Positions 24,719 through 35,558 of a DNA stretch of 64,000 nucleotides are shown here, piece after piece. Position 1 is the first letter of the stretch, and each line of letters begins with the position of its first letter. Position numbers and translations under genes: made by a program. The notes under the pieces are model-generated. The model made no database searches. It was not told where the DNA came from and worked only from the letters and a program-made list of their open reading frames with translations. This DNA is from Reticulascus tulasneorum. Taxonomy: Eukaryota > Ascomycota > Sordariomycetes > Glomerellales > Reticulascaceae. Where the stretch lies: the NCBI GenBank assembly GCA_001557505.1, contig LSAX01000004.1, positions 2,542,001 to 2,606,000 on the forward strand, in the 5' to 3' direction.

Positions 24719-25937
24719 GGCAATTGAGTGCTCGCTGGGGCGGCGATGACGGCGGGTAGGAGCTTGACTGTGACTGTGGATGGAGTCGACTGATGTGAAG
24801 TTGTGTTTAGGACCAAGGGGATTGGTTTCTGCGAGATTTTGATTGGATGACTAAGCGGCAGCTTTTTCCTCCTTGCAGAGAGAGCTCCAGACAGTGTGAA
24901 TTGGGCAGAAAGAGCTCACCCTCACCATGAGTTTGCGGGACCAGGTACAGTGTGGCTTGTATTAGCACGGCCAACGAGCATCAGGCCATAGCCCCAGAAT
25001 TTCTCTAACGGGAAAAAACTCGCACAGATGTACCTCTTGCGATGCATCACCAAGCATCATCTTCAATAACACCCAAGGTGAGGTTGACAGTGAAGTCTCG
25101 CACTGGTGATTATCTAACGGCAGGGAGCAATCCTACTCTGAAACGGTATAACTGATTGACCTGATGGGGGCGTAAGATGTGTGGCCAGGTCCAGATCGGT
25201 TGTTAAGGACCAGCAAGGGTGCAGTCCAGCTTTGCAGTACCTATGTAGTAGCATGTTCGTTCGCTCTCTACATACTTTCAGCTTTGCACCGATTGTTGCT
25301 ACCGCTGCCGATACTCAGCGCTAAGCTCGGCTTCCTCTCGGTAAGGCGCATGTGGGTAGTGCAAACACCTGGGGACGTGGTACGTGGTATATTAGCATGT
25401 TAATCCCCACCATGCCGCCGGGATTGGTATCCGGTATCTCAAAGTTGAGCTCTCGTGTACGTGTGGCTTCTGAGCTCGTGGCTACGCGACGCCTATCTCA
25501 CTTCCAGGAGGTATGTATTGGTGGCAGAATGGGAAAAGATTAGAACAGGACTTTTGAACTTATGTGCCATTGGCCTGCATGAGTATTGCGAGCATCAACA
25601 GATAACGTCGAGTGGAAGAAGTCGTAGACTGGCATTTGAGAAATCATTTGTAGAAATGCATGAACGCTGGCTAAACCTGGACAGGCCCAATTGGTATTCG
25701 AGAAATGACCCCCAGGTTAAAGAGTATTCCGAGGGAATTCGTTGCAGCTCTAAAGATCGTGTGTGCTTCGTCGACGAGACGGACTTGACAAGACGGTCCA
25801 ACTACCTACACAAGTAGGATGTCAACCCTCGTCACAACACTTCCTTGTTTATCGTTAGGTGTGTGTGGTCTATCTAGCGCGGGCCCTCCAAAGCCAGGTA
25901 TTTTCACGGTTACTAGCTCGTCGACAAATTCAGATAG
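24719..25937. other. Intergenic, COX6 promoter side
   Basis: About 1.2 kb of normal base composition between the COX6 start and the left target-site duplication of the transposon. Open frames of 60-120 codons (25179-25403, 25455-25817 plus) have no motif. The AT-rich change begins only inside the element. Confidence 0.5.
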
Positions 25938-25939
25938 TA

Positions 25940-25979
25940 AGTCAATTGGGCCCCCAACCGCCATCCCCACCAACCGACA
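25940..25979 (+). repeat. Left terminal inverted repeat
   Basis: 40 bases, matching the reverse complement of 27731-27770 at 36 positions; three of the four differences are adjacent (positions 8-10 of the repeat). The core is GCCCCCAACCGCCATCCCCA. Confidence 0.93.
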
Positions 25980-26090
25980 TCCTTTTTCATTTCTTACACC
26001 TTCACCGCTACAACTTTTAACTGCAAATATCTCAACCAATTCTCTTAATATCAAAAAGATAAAGTTATTATTAGATTCTTTGATATTAGA

Positions 26091-27640
26091 ATGACTAAAT
26101 ATAAAGAAGAAGATATCTAATCGGCTATCGTAGTGGTTAGAAATGGTATATCAAAGAAGAAGGCTGCCAAAGAGTATAAGATCCTTAAGTCTATACTCTA
26201 TAATAGATTAATAAGCTTTATTAATAGAAAATAATATGATATTAACTAGCAGCTGTTTTCTGATGAATAAGAACGTATATTAGCCTAGTAGGCTATTATA
26301 TAATACTCGTTAAGGTAATTATTAATATATTATTAATTATGATTTATAACGACGTAGATCTTTCGTGTTGGTGGTATTAATACCTCGCTTAGGTAATATT
26401 AGATTACTAAATTTATTAATTAATATCTTAATCTAAAGACTTTATAAGATAAATAAGTTAAAACTAAACGTGTAAAAGGTATTAAATTTAATAAATTGAA
26501 AAATCTTTTTAATATATTATAATAATTATTTATCTAGTTAATTTAAGCTTAATATTAATAAAACTTTGATAAGATTAAGATAATAGAAAGATATAATATT
26601 AATAATAAGTATATTAATCTTTTAATAAGGCCTGACGGCCGGTTAGCTTATTATATTATAATTAAAGAAGCTTAAAATTAGATTTAGGTTTTAATCATTA
26701 AGGTGATTAACATAGAAAATAATTTTATCTTCTTAATTATAATTTTTATTAGTTAAAATATTTAATCTTAATAATTTCTTAATAATCTTAATATCTTTAA
26801 AGGTTAAAAGTTTAAAGTTTTAATTAATAAGTAAATTTTTAATAATCTTAATTATAAATAATTATTAAAATATTTTTACTTTTAGATAGACTTTTATAAT
26901 AAAGATTAATATTTAATAATAATAAATAAATATAATAGTTATATTATAAATAACTTTATATTATTTTATATTATTAATTAGATATATTTATATTTTTTAT
27001 TAATTTATTTATTATATATTATTTAGCTATTTAATATCTTAATCTTTTCTCTTTTTAAGATTATATATTATAAATTTCTTAATAATTTTAATTATAAAGA
27101 TTATAGATTAATTCTTAATAAATATATATTTCTCTCTTATTATATAAAAACTCAACCGTTTACTTTTATATATTAAAATATCTTATCAGGTTAATATATA
27201 ATAAAACTTTAGCTAATTAATATATAAAAGATATTAGATAACCTATTTATATTTAAGATTATTTCTAAAATAACCTTAAATAAAGTAAAAGATAAAGAGA
27301 AATTTCCCTAGTTATTAATAACCTTAAAAGTAAATGTTAAATTACATAGTTATATTAATAAGTTATATATAAAAAAAGGCTTATAAAACTAAGTATAATA
27401 ATTAGTTTTACGTTAAACTATTAAAGTTATTAATATTAAAAATACTAAGATTGTTAATCTATAATTTAAGAAGAGACGTCTTAAGCTTAAATTAGAAAAT
27501 ATAAAGCTAAAAAAATATCGGAAAATTACTCTAAGCCTTAATAATTAGTTTATAATAATTATATAAGTTAAAGTAGTTTAATAGTTTATAGAGGTTACTA
27601 AAGTAAATAGAAATCCTAGGACATAATCAGATATACTTGA
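26091..27640 (+). pseudogene. Transposase remnant (pogo/Fot1 type, HTH N-terminus)
   Basis: An ATG at 26091 opens MTKYKEEDI, stops at TAA (a former CAA), and continues SAIVVVRNGISKKKAAKEYK, then ILKSILYNRL, with further in-frame TAA and TAG stops where Gln codons are expected (CAA or CAG changed to TAA or TAG). This is the helix-turn-helix start of pogo-type transposases. The rest of the frame, including the DDE catalytic part, is beyond recognition. The right boundary is approximate. Confidence 0.85.
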
Positions 27641-27730
27641 TCTCCATGATACCTTCATTAATAACTAGATAAAATAGCTAAGGCGTTGAGAATTGGACCT
27701 GTTTTGAAGTATCTACTATTGGAATCAAGG

Positions 27731-27770
27731 TGCCGGTTGGTGGGGATGGCGGTTGGGGGCTAGATTGACT
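27731..27770 (-). repeat. Right terminal inverted repeat
   Basis: The partner of the left repeat, ending ATTGACT immediately before the TA duplication. It lies in sequence of normal composition again, so the AT-rich tract ends about 90 bases inside the element. Confidence 0.93.
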
Positions 27771-27772
27771 TA

Positions 27773-28574
27773 ATCTCCTTATCGAAAAGCAAATACGGAC
27801 TACTAACTACAGGGCATACCTAGGCACTTACAGTAGTAGATCACCTACGTCACGTTCTGTATGTGTGCACGGAATATGTACCTGGATAAGGCTACAGTGG
27901 ACAGCCGACGCGTCCCAATGACAGGAGGGAATGAGGACCTGGACCTTCCTGTCCTAGCCAAGTGGCCCCAACCCTACGGCCGAGGTCCTTTTGACGGGTT
28001 TTGGCGTTGGACGGCCGGGGTCACGTGGCTACCGCAAATGAGCCTCTGGTAAGACCCATCCAGGCCGCACTATGCAGGTTACCCTATTGGCCACCGGCTG
28101 GACACTGGGCGAATCACATGTCGAGCTGGGCAAATTGACTCGCAGAGGGTTAGGGAAAAGTTTGGCAAAAAAATTGGCCGTCCAGGTTGCCTAGGGGCCT
28201 TTTTTGTTGGCAATTCCCCCTTTGACGATAATAAATCGACACCTCTTCCACCTTTCCTCATCCCCCCAATCCCTCCTGCGTGGCTGCATTCCGAATCCCT
28301 CGATCTTCCCTGGGTTCATTCATCTTGAGGCTTCGTGTCTCTTTCTTCTTCTTGTCACTCCTTAGTTCCCCTTCCCGGTTTCCGTTCTAAACCTGCGGCT
28401 ATTCTGCAGTCGCTGAATAACCCATTGATCATCCCGCGTCTTCCGCTGCGAACTTCAAAACCCAAGCAAGACCCGACGCCTGTACCAACGCGCAATCTTT
28501 CAATTCAAACCTCCCTTGCGTGGCCAGCCAGCCTGCCATCTCATAGCTGCAAACTGCGAACCTGAACCCTCACA
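27773..28574. promoter_or_regulatory. Elongase promoter and 5' leader
   Basis: About 800 bases between the transposon and the elongase start. The last 300 bases are strongly pyrimidine-rich on the plus strand (ctttcttcttcttgtc, cttcccggtttcc), as in highly expressed fungal promoters. Overlapping open frames (28335-28565) start without context and lack motifs. Confidence 0.55.
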
Positions 28575-29790
28575 ATGGCGTCGATGGCCCCCACCACCTT
28601 CTACGAACAACTCCCCCTTCCGACTCTCGATCGGCCGTTCGGCATCGAACTATGGCCAATCTTCAACAAGGCTTGGACCGCCGTCTTGGGCTATCCGACT
28701 GAGGACTTCAGATTTGTGCCTGGTGTTACCCCCATGTCCACGCTCAAGGAGACCTCCATCTTCATCGTCGTTTACTATTCCGTCATCTTCGGTGGCCGGG
28801 AGTACATGCGCAACCGCGACCCTTACCTGCTCAAGTCGCTGTTCCTGATCCACAACTTCGTCTTGACTGCCATCAGCTTCATTCTTTTGGTTCTCTTCAT
28901 TGAGCAACTTCTGCCGACTGTTGTGCGAAAGGGCATCTTCTTTGCGATCTGCAACGTGGAAGGAGGCTGGACTCAGCCTCTGGTTGTGCTCTACTACGTA
29001 TGCGACATCTGACACGTTTCCTTCCATCGCGACTATACTGACATCTCTGCAGCTGACTTACTTGACCAAATACCTTGAATTGTTGGATACTGTCTTCCTC
29101 TTCTTGAAGAAGAAGCCCCTGAGTAAGGACACATAGCCCAATTGGACACCCATTTTCGTACGGTCGCTAACCTTAGAACCAGCATTTCTCCACTGCTACC
29201 ACCATGGCGCGACCGCTCTCCTTTGCTACACGCAGCTGATTGGATCCACCGCCGTCTCCTGGGTCCCAATTACCCTCAACCTGCTCGTCCACGTCGTTAT
29301 GTACTGGTACTACTTCCAGAGCGCTCGTGGTGTCCGAATCTGGTGGAAGGAGTGGGTTACCCGTCTCCAAATCATCCAGTTCGTCATCGACCTCGGTAAG
29401 TCACGCAGCCCAACTGTTCATAGCAATGGACCGGAACTAATTGTCATAGGATTTGTCTACTTCGCTTCTTGGACTTACTTCACCTCTACCTACTTCCAAT
29501 GGCTCCCCAATGCCGGAGAATGTGCTGGAGAAGAATTTGCTGCTTTCGCTGGAATGGGAATCCTCAGTTCGTATCTGGTGCTGTTTATCTCGTTCTACCT
29601 TGCCACCTATAAAAAGGAAGGCAAGGCCCCGAGCGGACGAAAGTCGCTGCGACGAATGAGCCAGGCTCCTGTTCCGGATCCCCATGCCCTGCTTAGCAGC
29701 ATTTCCTCTGCCGGCGGCGCGGCCACCAAGGGCGCAAAGTCGACCGGATCCAAGGTCAATGGCGTTACAACCCGATCCCGAAAGGCTTAA
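28575..29790 (+). CDS. Very-long-chain fatty acid elongase (ELO family)
   Basis: Four exons: 28575-28997, 29053-29122, 29183-29395, 29450-29790, giving 348 residues. This is an ER membrane condensing enzyme that adds malonyl-CoA-derived C2 units to acyl-CoA, supplying sphingolipid acyl chains. The family marks are [18 protein letters not shown], the catalytic histidine box [10 protein letters not shown] (H168, H171, H172), and [14 protein letters not shown]. About seven hydrophobic segments alternate through the protein. The C-terminal 70 residues are Lys/Ser-rich and cytosolic, ending RSRKA. It is closest in layout to yeast Elo2/Elo3; chain-length specificity cannot be read from this sequence. 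The start ATG is in good context (cacaATGG). Confidence 0.94.
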
Positions 29791-32700
29791 ACGAGTTGAT
29801 ACAACTCGTTATGGGGGTTGAGGAGGTTGCGAGGCTTTATCTTCAGAGGTGGCAGTGTACATACGCAGGAATGCCACCTCGCTCCGCGGGCGAGATCTGT
29901 CTCCTGCCGGCCAGCCACACTCGGATGTGAAACAAGAGACATCTCGTTTGACTTGACTAAGTTGGGGTTGCGAAAACATGAGCCGACTTTCGACTCTCAT
30001 GTACTAGTTACATCGACTTCCGTGGCTAGGGATGAAGGATAGAAACTGGCCCCGCCATGTTTGCGGGGGAGGGTAATCAGGCGTGTATGTTCATAATGAC
30101 ACGGGGCTGACGAGGTTCATTATGTTCACCTGGGGGCGAAAACGGGCAACGGCGTGTTTGGGTGAGCATCATCATAGGGAGCAAAACCTCGGATGGATTG
30201 CAAACGTTCTTGCTGTCGCTGGGGGAACTTGCTCCCCTATTACATATTTCCTATCTCATCGTGCGATAAATAGTGTGGCGAGCCTGCCCAACGATGTCAG
30301 CGTTGCGGAGGTAGGCCAGATATGATAGTAATTAATAAGTGGTTTTGACTGCTGCACCAGATAGCCAACATGGTATGTGAAGTTCCTTGTCATGTCATTG
30401 GTACTGGGTCAGAAGATGGCATGACCTCTTTGAGACGCCGGTAGAGAACAAGGGGCGCGGCGACCACCCTTCTGTTGGCACTGCTGGCACTGTCTGGTCG
30501 GCCACTATGTGCTCTCGGATCTTCGAGCCTTTCTTCGACATGGTTGTTTGGCAAGAGAACAGTGGGTGGGATGGATATGGACCCGCTCGATATCGTAGAC
30601 TGACCTCGGAGCTGGTTCTCTGATCTACGGGCACCTTGAAAGTTGAGGGTTGTGCAGTGTAGGGTAGAGTCTATCCATATCACGGAGACATTCGTAGGTT
30701 CGCTAGAGCAACTGCCCACCAGCCTCTCGATTGGAAAAGTAATTCCAGTAAGCGAACCCTGCGACTGAAGGTTTGGACACTTCCGCTTAGAGGTAGTCCG
30801 GAAAGCCTTTGACAGTCTTATAAAGAACAAAGCTAGTACTGCTGGTCTCCAATTGCCAGGTCGAGTCGCCAGTTCCCCCACAAACCTCCCCGCAAGTCAA
30901 CTTTCGACTTGTCTCGATCGCTAACTAGGAGGGCCAGGTAAACTCTATCAAAGAGGCGATGGCTGCATGCGGAGTACAGTGCAACACAGTCCGACGCCAG
31001 AGTCACAGATGCGTCTTTCTCGCACACCCCGCACTTGATCTCCAGAAACGAGCTTGGGACTGCCCATTCCTTGACCTTTGTGACCAGTGCTCGGCTCGGT
31101 GACGAGCAGAGAGTCAGTGGGTGGTGGTTGAGGGCACGGACGGCGGCGACAGACGGAGGTCAGAGGCCCGAGATGGCTATTGATAGGTGGTCAAAAGTGC
31201 CATTCGAGCCCGTCTGCTCAAGTGCTCGCGTGACAAATTGAAACCCACCTCCCACATACCAGCCAAAAAAGCTGCGATATCTTCTTCGCTCGCTACGAGG
31301 CTAGGCTGGAGAAGGTCCTTAACGTGATAACAGCCGCGGAACAAAAGCCGGACTGTGCATGTTCTCTAAGGACTAATAGAACATTCTTCCATGATGGCTA
31401 AGCGGAGAAGGGGGAAATGGAGGATCACGCCCCGAAGACGAGCGGCTTCCTTCCTCGGACACAAGGCTGATGAGGGAAATTTGAGCTTCCCAATTGGTGT
31501 CACTACGCACCCATCCATACAGCCTCTTGAAGTTGTTTTGTCCGCGTTTTTTTCAACAATTTTACCGCGGCCTTGGGAAGACATTAGTTCCACCGATTTC
31601 ATGAGGCCTGGGTCGTATCTCCTCCACCCCACACTTTGCCGGGGGTGGACGCTCGCAGAAAGGGGTTAGGGTAGCAGAGGCAATGTTTCGAGAGCAACGC
31701 CATCATTTAACGTGCGGATCCATACCTGAAAAGACGGGGGGGAGGACCCTTGGAAGATGAGGCTAAAGAACGGGCACTGTATCTAAGGGGCGTTCTGCAC
31801 AAAGTTCGAATATGCTTCGACTCTGGTGCAACGCACTAAGCTATGTGGTAGCCGTGTAAGTAGAGAGATGTGCCCCATAGAGGCGGAATGACAGTTTGAG
31901 CTTCAGGTCAGGACGAGGGCAAAAAGACGCAGGTATGTATGTACGTCAAGTGCTTGGACGGCGTGCTTGCAGCTCCCCCTCAGCTTGCCCAGACACCTCT
32001 GCTCCCTGAATAGCATCCCCCCGCGGGCCAACGGGCGGGTAAATATGCCATTACCCTTCTGTTGGGAATCAGAAGCGGTGTCGTTGCGTTACGTGGACAA
32101 ACACTGACCACCCGAATCCACGGTCGGTCATTTTGTCATAGTTAGTGAGCAATCTAAAGAGCAGATCCGCCTGCGCGGTTGGGGATCGAGTGTTGTTTAG
32201 CTGCTCCAATCTGGCAAGAGATCCAATCTTACAGCTTTGGGGAATATTACTTTCAATCCATGAGTCGCGGGTCGATAGTTTGGAGGCTCTACGCAGACTA
32301 TAGCGACTTACACGGGCCCCCGTAGCAGGCGGATCGTCTGAAGGACGGCGGGAGACTAGGTATTTGAGTGTTGGGGGCAAACAAAGAATATCAGACCCCC
32401 GTTATGATCGCTTCCGGTCCGCGCGATGCATGAATTGCTCATATGGAGAGGATTGCTTGATTCGGCGAGGTCGAGGCACAGTGTACACCCTCTTCGCCGG
32501 CGTTGGCCCTTTCCTTCTGCCTGTATGTCACTCCAGGCTGTATTGCAAATTCCTGGAGCCCTGCTGGCGTTTAAGCGCTCAGGCAGCGAGAGCAGCGACG
32601 AGGCAAAGCTCCAGTCGATTGTCGGATTCTAGTTTCGAGGCCAGGAAATGCGCAAATGGGAATGTTTGACAGCTTCGAAGTGCAGAGACTGAGACCGATT

Positions 32701-34373
32701 ACGACTCACGGTGGGGTATTAGGCTCAAGGATGTGAGGCCAGGAGGTGCAGAGACCGCCAATTGGGAGGGCGACCACGGCGGTTTGGTTTCATGTTTCTG
32801 ACAACCCGACCATAGGCCCGACCGAACCTCACAGGTCGGGTTAAAGACTGGACAGTCACAGACATGGGGAGTACTGAATGGACAGCGACATGGTGGGGGA
32901 GGGAGGCCAATATGAGAGGAAGGCAGAATCATACGTCGAACAAACCGCACACCACAACGTCCCGCCGTTGCAGCAGAACACTTTCCAGCCAAAAAGGGCT
33001 CACAGTGCAGAGAAGTTCGAAAAGAGGTGAACCACTCAGGCCGCAATCGCCACATGGCCCTCTGCCCATCTATTACTGGCGATGCTACATATCATATGAT
33101 GTTCGTTAAGTCGTGGGGTTGGGCTGGGGAGTCGCGGACCAGTCAGACTCCCTCTTGCAATCCTCCAGCCAACTGGCATCCATTCCACGCATCGAAAATG
33201 GCTGGAACGCCGCCACTGATCGACTTGTCCTTCCTCTTCCCCCGCCACAAGAGGGAAGATATGCCTTATTTTCCCACCTCCTCTCTTCCCCCCAGCAAGT
33301 ATCTCCCTTGCTCTCTCGTCTCGGTGCGTGTTTCTCGATCGGAATCGGCGCTTCAGGTAGCAATTTACTTAAGTGGGCAGAGCAGGCAGGCAGGCGAGAA
33401 AAAGCAGAAAAAAATTGGAGTGTGGTACTAAAGCAATGAACCTCTAAAGTGCTCTTCCCTGCAGGTCAATTAAGACGCCGGCCATGGCATAAGGATCCAG
33501 CACCAGGGATTGGTGGGAGTATCCAGCCCAATCGCTGTTCCTGCATTGCATGCTATGCTCCAAGTCTTCTTTTTCCCTTCCTGGCCCCGCTCTGCATCGC
33601 TAGAAATCTGTAAGTGCTTGCATTGCGAACACACAGACTGGTATTACGCACGGGGAGGGCCACAAAGTGCGTGCAAGTCCGTGGGAGGGAAAACGCAGAG
33701 CGCAAGGATCAGGGCTGCTCTGGTCCTGAGTTGGTATTACAGTGTGCCATTGCAGATAGATGTTGGGTTGGGCATGGCCTTTGAAAGTTAGAGTTGCGTT
33801 GGTTCGTGTTAGTCTGCTGGACGGAATCTGAGGTCAACTGCGCGAGTCAGTAGGAATGGGCCAAGGGGCGTTGGCCTCCCCCAACATCCAGGTTGGGCAC
33901 TGGGAATGCTGAGTTGCAGTTAGGACTACGCTCTTGTTGGTGGGCATGGCAAAGTGGCACAGGGAACGTGGGACGTGGAAATGGATTTTGAGCACGAATG
34001 AGAAATTTGTCTTGTGGTATCATTGCTGTCTAGCCGTCTCCATTGCTTTTTTGGAGTTCCAAGCCGTTGGGCTTCCCTACATCCGTTGCTATATTGCAAC
34101 AGGGCTCGTGCTCCGCTCAGAGTACAATTACCACCGCACATATGCCATTTGCATCATGTCATTCCCAGGCTCCAGATGAAAGGAGTGTGCCGTAGCCTGT
34201 CCCAGTCCCAATCCTGTAAAGTCCTGATATCACAACCCTGCCGAAACGCCATAAAATTCAATCGTTGTAAATACCCCCCTTTGGCCGTAAACCCCCAATC
34301 CCAGATGCAGTGTTTCAAGTGATGCTAGCCGTGTCTGTCGTCATCAAGCCGCCGGTTTCGTTTTCCTGCACGT
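29791..34373. other. Gene-poor region of 4.6 kb
   Basis: No gene is supported. The longest open frame (30390-30881 minus, 163 codons) begins with GTG and is overlapped by plus-strand frames of similar size. Two pyrimidine-rich patches lie near 33220-33330, and a C-rich run at 34270. Part of the stretch up to 34373 must be the 3' end of the Ser-rich gene, since that gene is on the minus strand and stops at 34374. Base composition is about even, with no repeats or RIP signature. Confidence 0.45.
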
Positions 34374-35558
34374 TCAACCAGCCTTGATGCTCCGCCGTCG
34401 GTTCATAGAGAAACCGCTGAGCAGCCGACTCCTTGACCCGGCAGGCGACAGTGGTGATTGAGGGATTGGTGACATTGGTGCTGCAGGGCCGGACTGCGCC
34501 TTTTTCTTGGCAGCTTTGATAATCTCACTATATGTGATTGGTCCTGTCGGTGCAGAAGGTTTCTGTTCTGATTCCTTGGACTCATCCAAGCTCTCCAGAG
34601 GAAGTGTCTGTACAGACGGCGAAGTAAGCGTATCCCGAGAATTGTTGGCCATATTGTTCAGGAGCGGCCGGCTTCGCTTCCTCACCAGGCTCATAGTCCT
34701 CTTAAACATGGCCGTCGGGGTCTTCGGCGTTGTGGGTTGCTCCTGTTCGGTCCTCCGTTCTTCCTGCACTGATTCTTCATACGTCTTTCCCGCAAACGGA
34801 TCGATGCTCAAAAACTGTGGCCGTTGCTTGCTAAGAATACTCGAGAGCATGCTGCTCGACCTGGGAGGAAGTGAGTAGTTGGTGAAGGATCCGGTAGAAG
34901 TCGATGAGGTAGACGTCCGTCGTAGGAGTGACGGGTCGGTTGCAGACATGCCAATATGGCTTTGGCGTCTCTCCTGGAGAGAATTGGGAGAAATTGACCT
35001 TCGGTTAAGTGACAGGTCGATAATTGAGGGCTTGCCAGCGTATACTACCGAGACCACTCTCGCCGTATCTTCGTGGCTTCGTCGTCTCATGGGTGATTTT
35101 TGTGACTCCTCGCTATCGGACTCGAAGTCGTAGTCGGAGAATTCGTCTGCAGATGAGGAAGCGTCCTCCTCCGAGGAGAGGTAGACATCCTGAGGTGTTG
35201 CCTGAACCAGGGATGCGGGTTGCTGGGGGCTGAGGGTGAGGCCGAACCCGTCGAGTAGTCTAGATGCTCGTAGGGCACTCTTTGCGGGTAGAGCTGGTGC
35301 CGCCGTTTCCTCCTCCGTTTCCTGTGTCTTCTTTGGTGCCTGTTCCATCATCTCGTCGTAGTAGTCATCGAACATTGCGTCGTCGTACGTCTCTTCTGAA
35401 TAGACAGGCCGGGGAGCATCTGGTAGCGAGGCTCTATAAGAAGTCTGATTCTGGTCCTCCTTCTCTTCGACCGCAACCATATTCTCCAGACTGGAATGCA
35501 CCAGCTCCCTTTGCGGGAGAGCTTGGTCGACCAGAGACATGGCGGGCTGTGATGGCAT
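34374..35558 (-). CDS. Disordered Ser-rich fungal protein, function unknown
   Basis: A single exon of 394 residues. The protein is predicted disordered: acidic patches (YSEETYDDAMFDDYYDEMME; SSEEDASSSADEFSDYDFE), many Ser-Pro and Arg-x-x-Ser sites of kinase-substrate type, and a basic C-terminus (SRSRLLSGFSMNRRRSIKAG). A short segment GPITYSEIIKAAKKKAQ near 345 looks ordered and conserved-like. I do not recognise the family. It may be a phosphorylated scaffold or cortical protein, which is only a guess from composition. The ATG at 35558 is the first in frame; a second at 35540 (MSLVDQ) is also possible. Confidence 0.75.
   Translation of the reverse strand: MPSQPAMSLVDQALPQRELVHSSLENMVAVEEKEDQNQTSYRASLPDAPRPVYSEETYDDAMFDDYYDEMMEQAPKKTQETEEETAAPALPAKSALRASRLLDGFGLTLSPQQPASLVQATPQDVYLSSEEDASSSADEFSDYDFESDSEESQKSPMRRRSHEDTARVVSVVYAGKPSIIDLSLNRRSISPNSLQERRQSHIGMSATDPSLLRRTSTSSTSTGSFTNYSLPPRSSSMLSSILSKQRPQFLSIDPFAGKTYEESVQEERRTEQEQPTTPKTPTAMFKRTMSLVRKRSRPLLNNMANNSRDTLTSPSVQTLPLESLDESKESEQKPSAPTGPITYSEIIKAAKKKAQSGPAAPMSPIPQSPLSPAGSRSRLLSGFSMNRRRSIKAG

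Larger units (their letters stand above)
25940..27770 (+). mobile_element. Fot1/pogo-like (Tc1-mariner superfamily) DNA transposon, RIP-degraded
   Basis: The element is 1831 bases and bounded by 40-base terminal inverted repeats that begin AGTCAAT; a TA at 25938-25939 and at 27771-27772 is the expected target-site duplication. The body from about 26,050 to 27,640 is extremely AT-rich with many TA steps, the signature of RIP in ascomycetes. The TIRs keep their C-rich core. Size, TA target and the N-terminal transposase remnant fit the Fot1 family. It cannot move on its own. Confidence 0.93.

Noticed and set aside
30390..30881. 163-codon open frame on the minus strand
   Set aside because: It starts with GTG, has no family motif, and is overlapped by other-frame ORFs of similar length.
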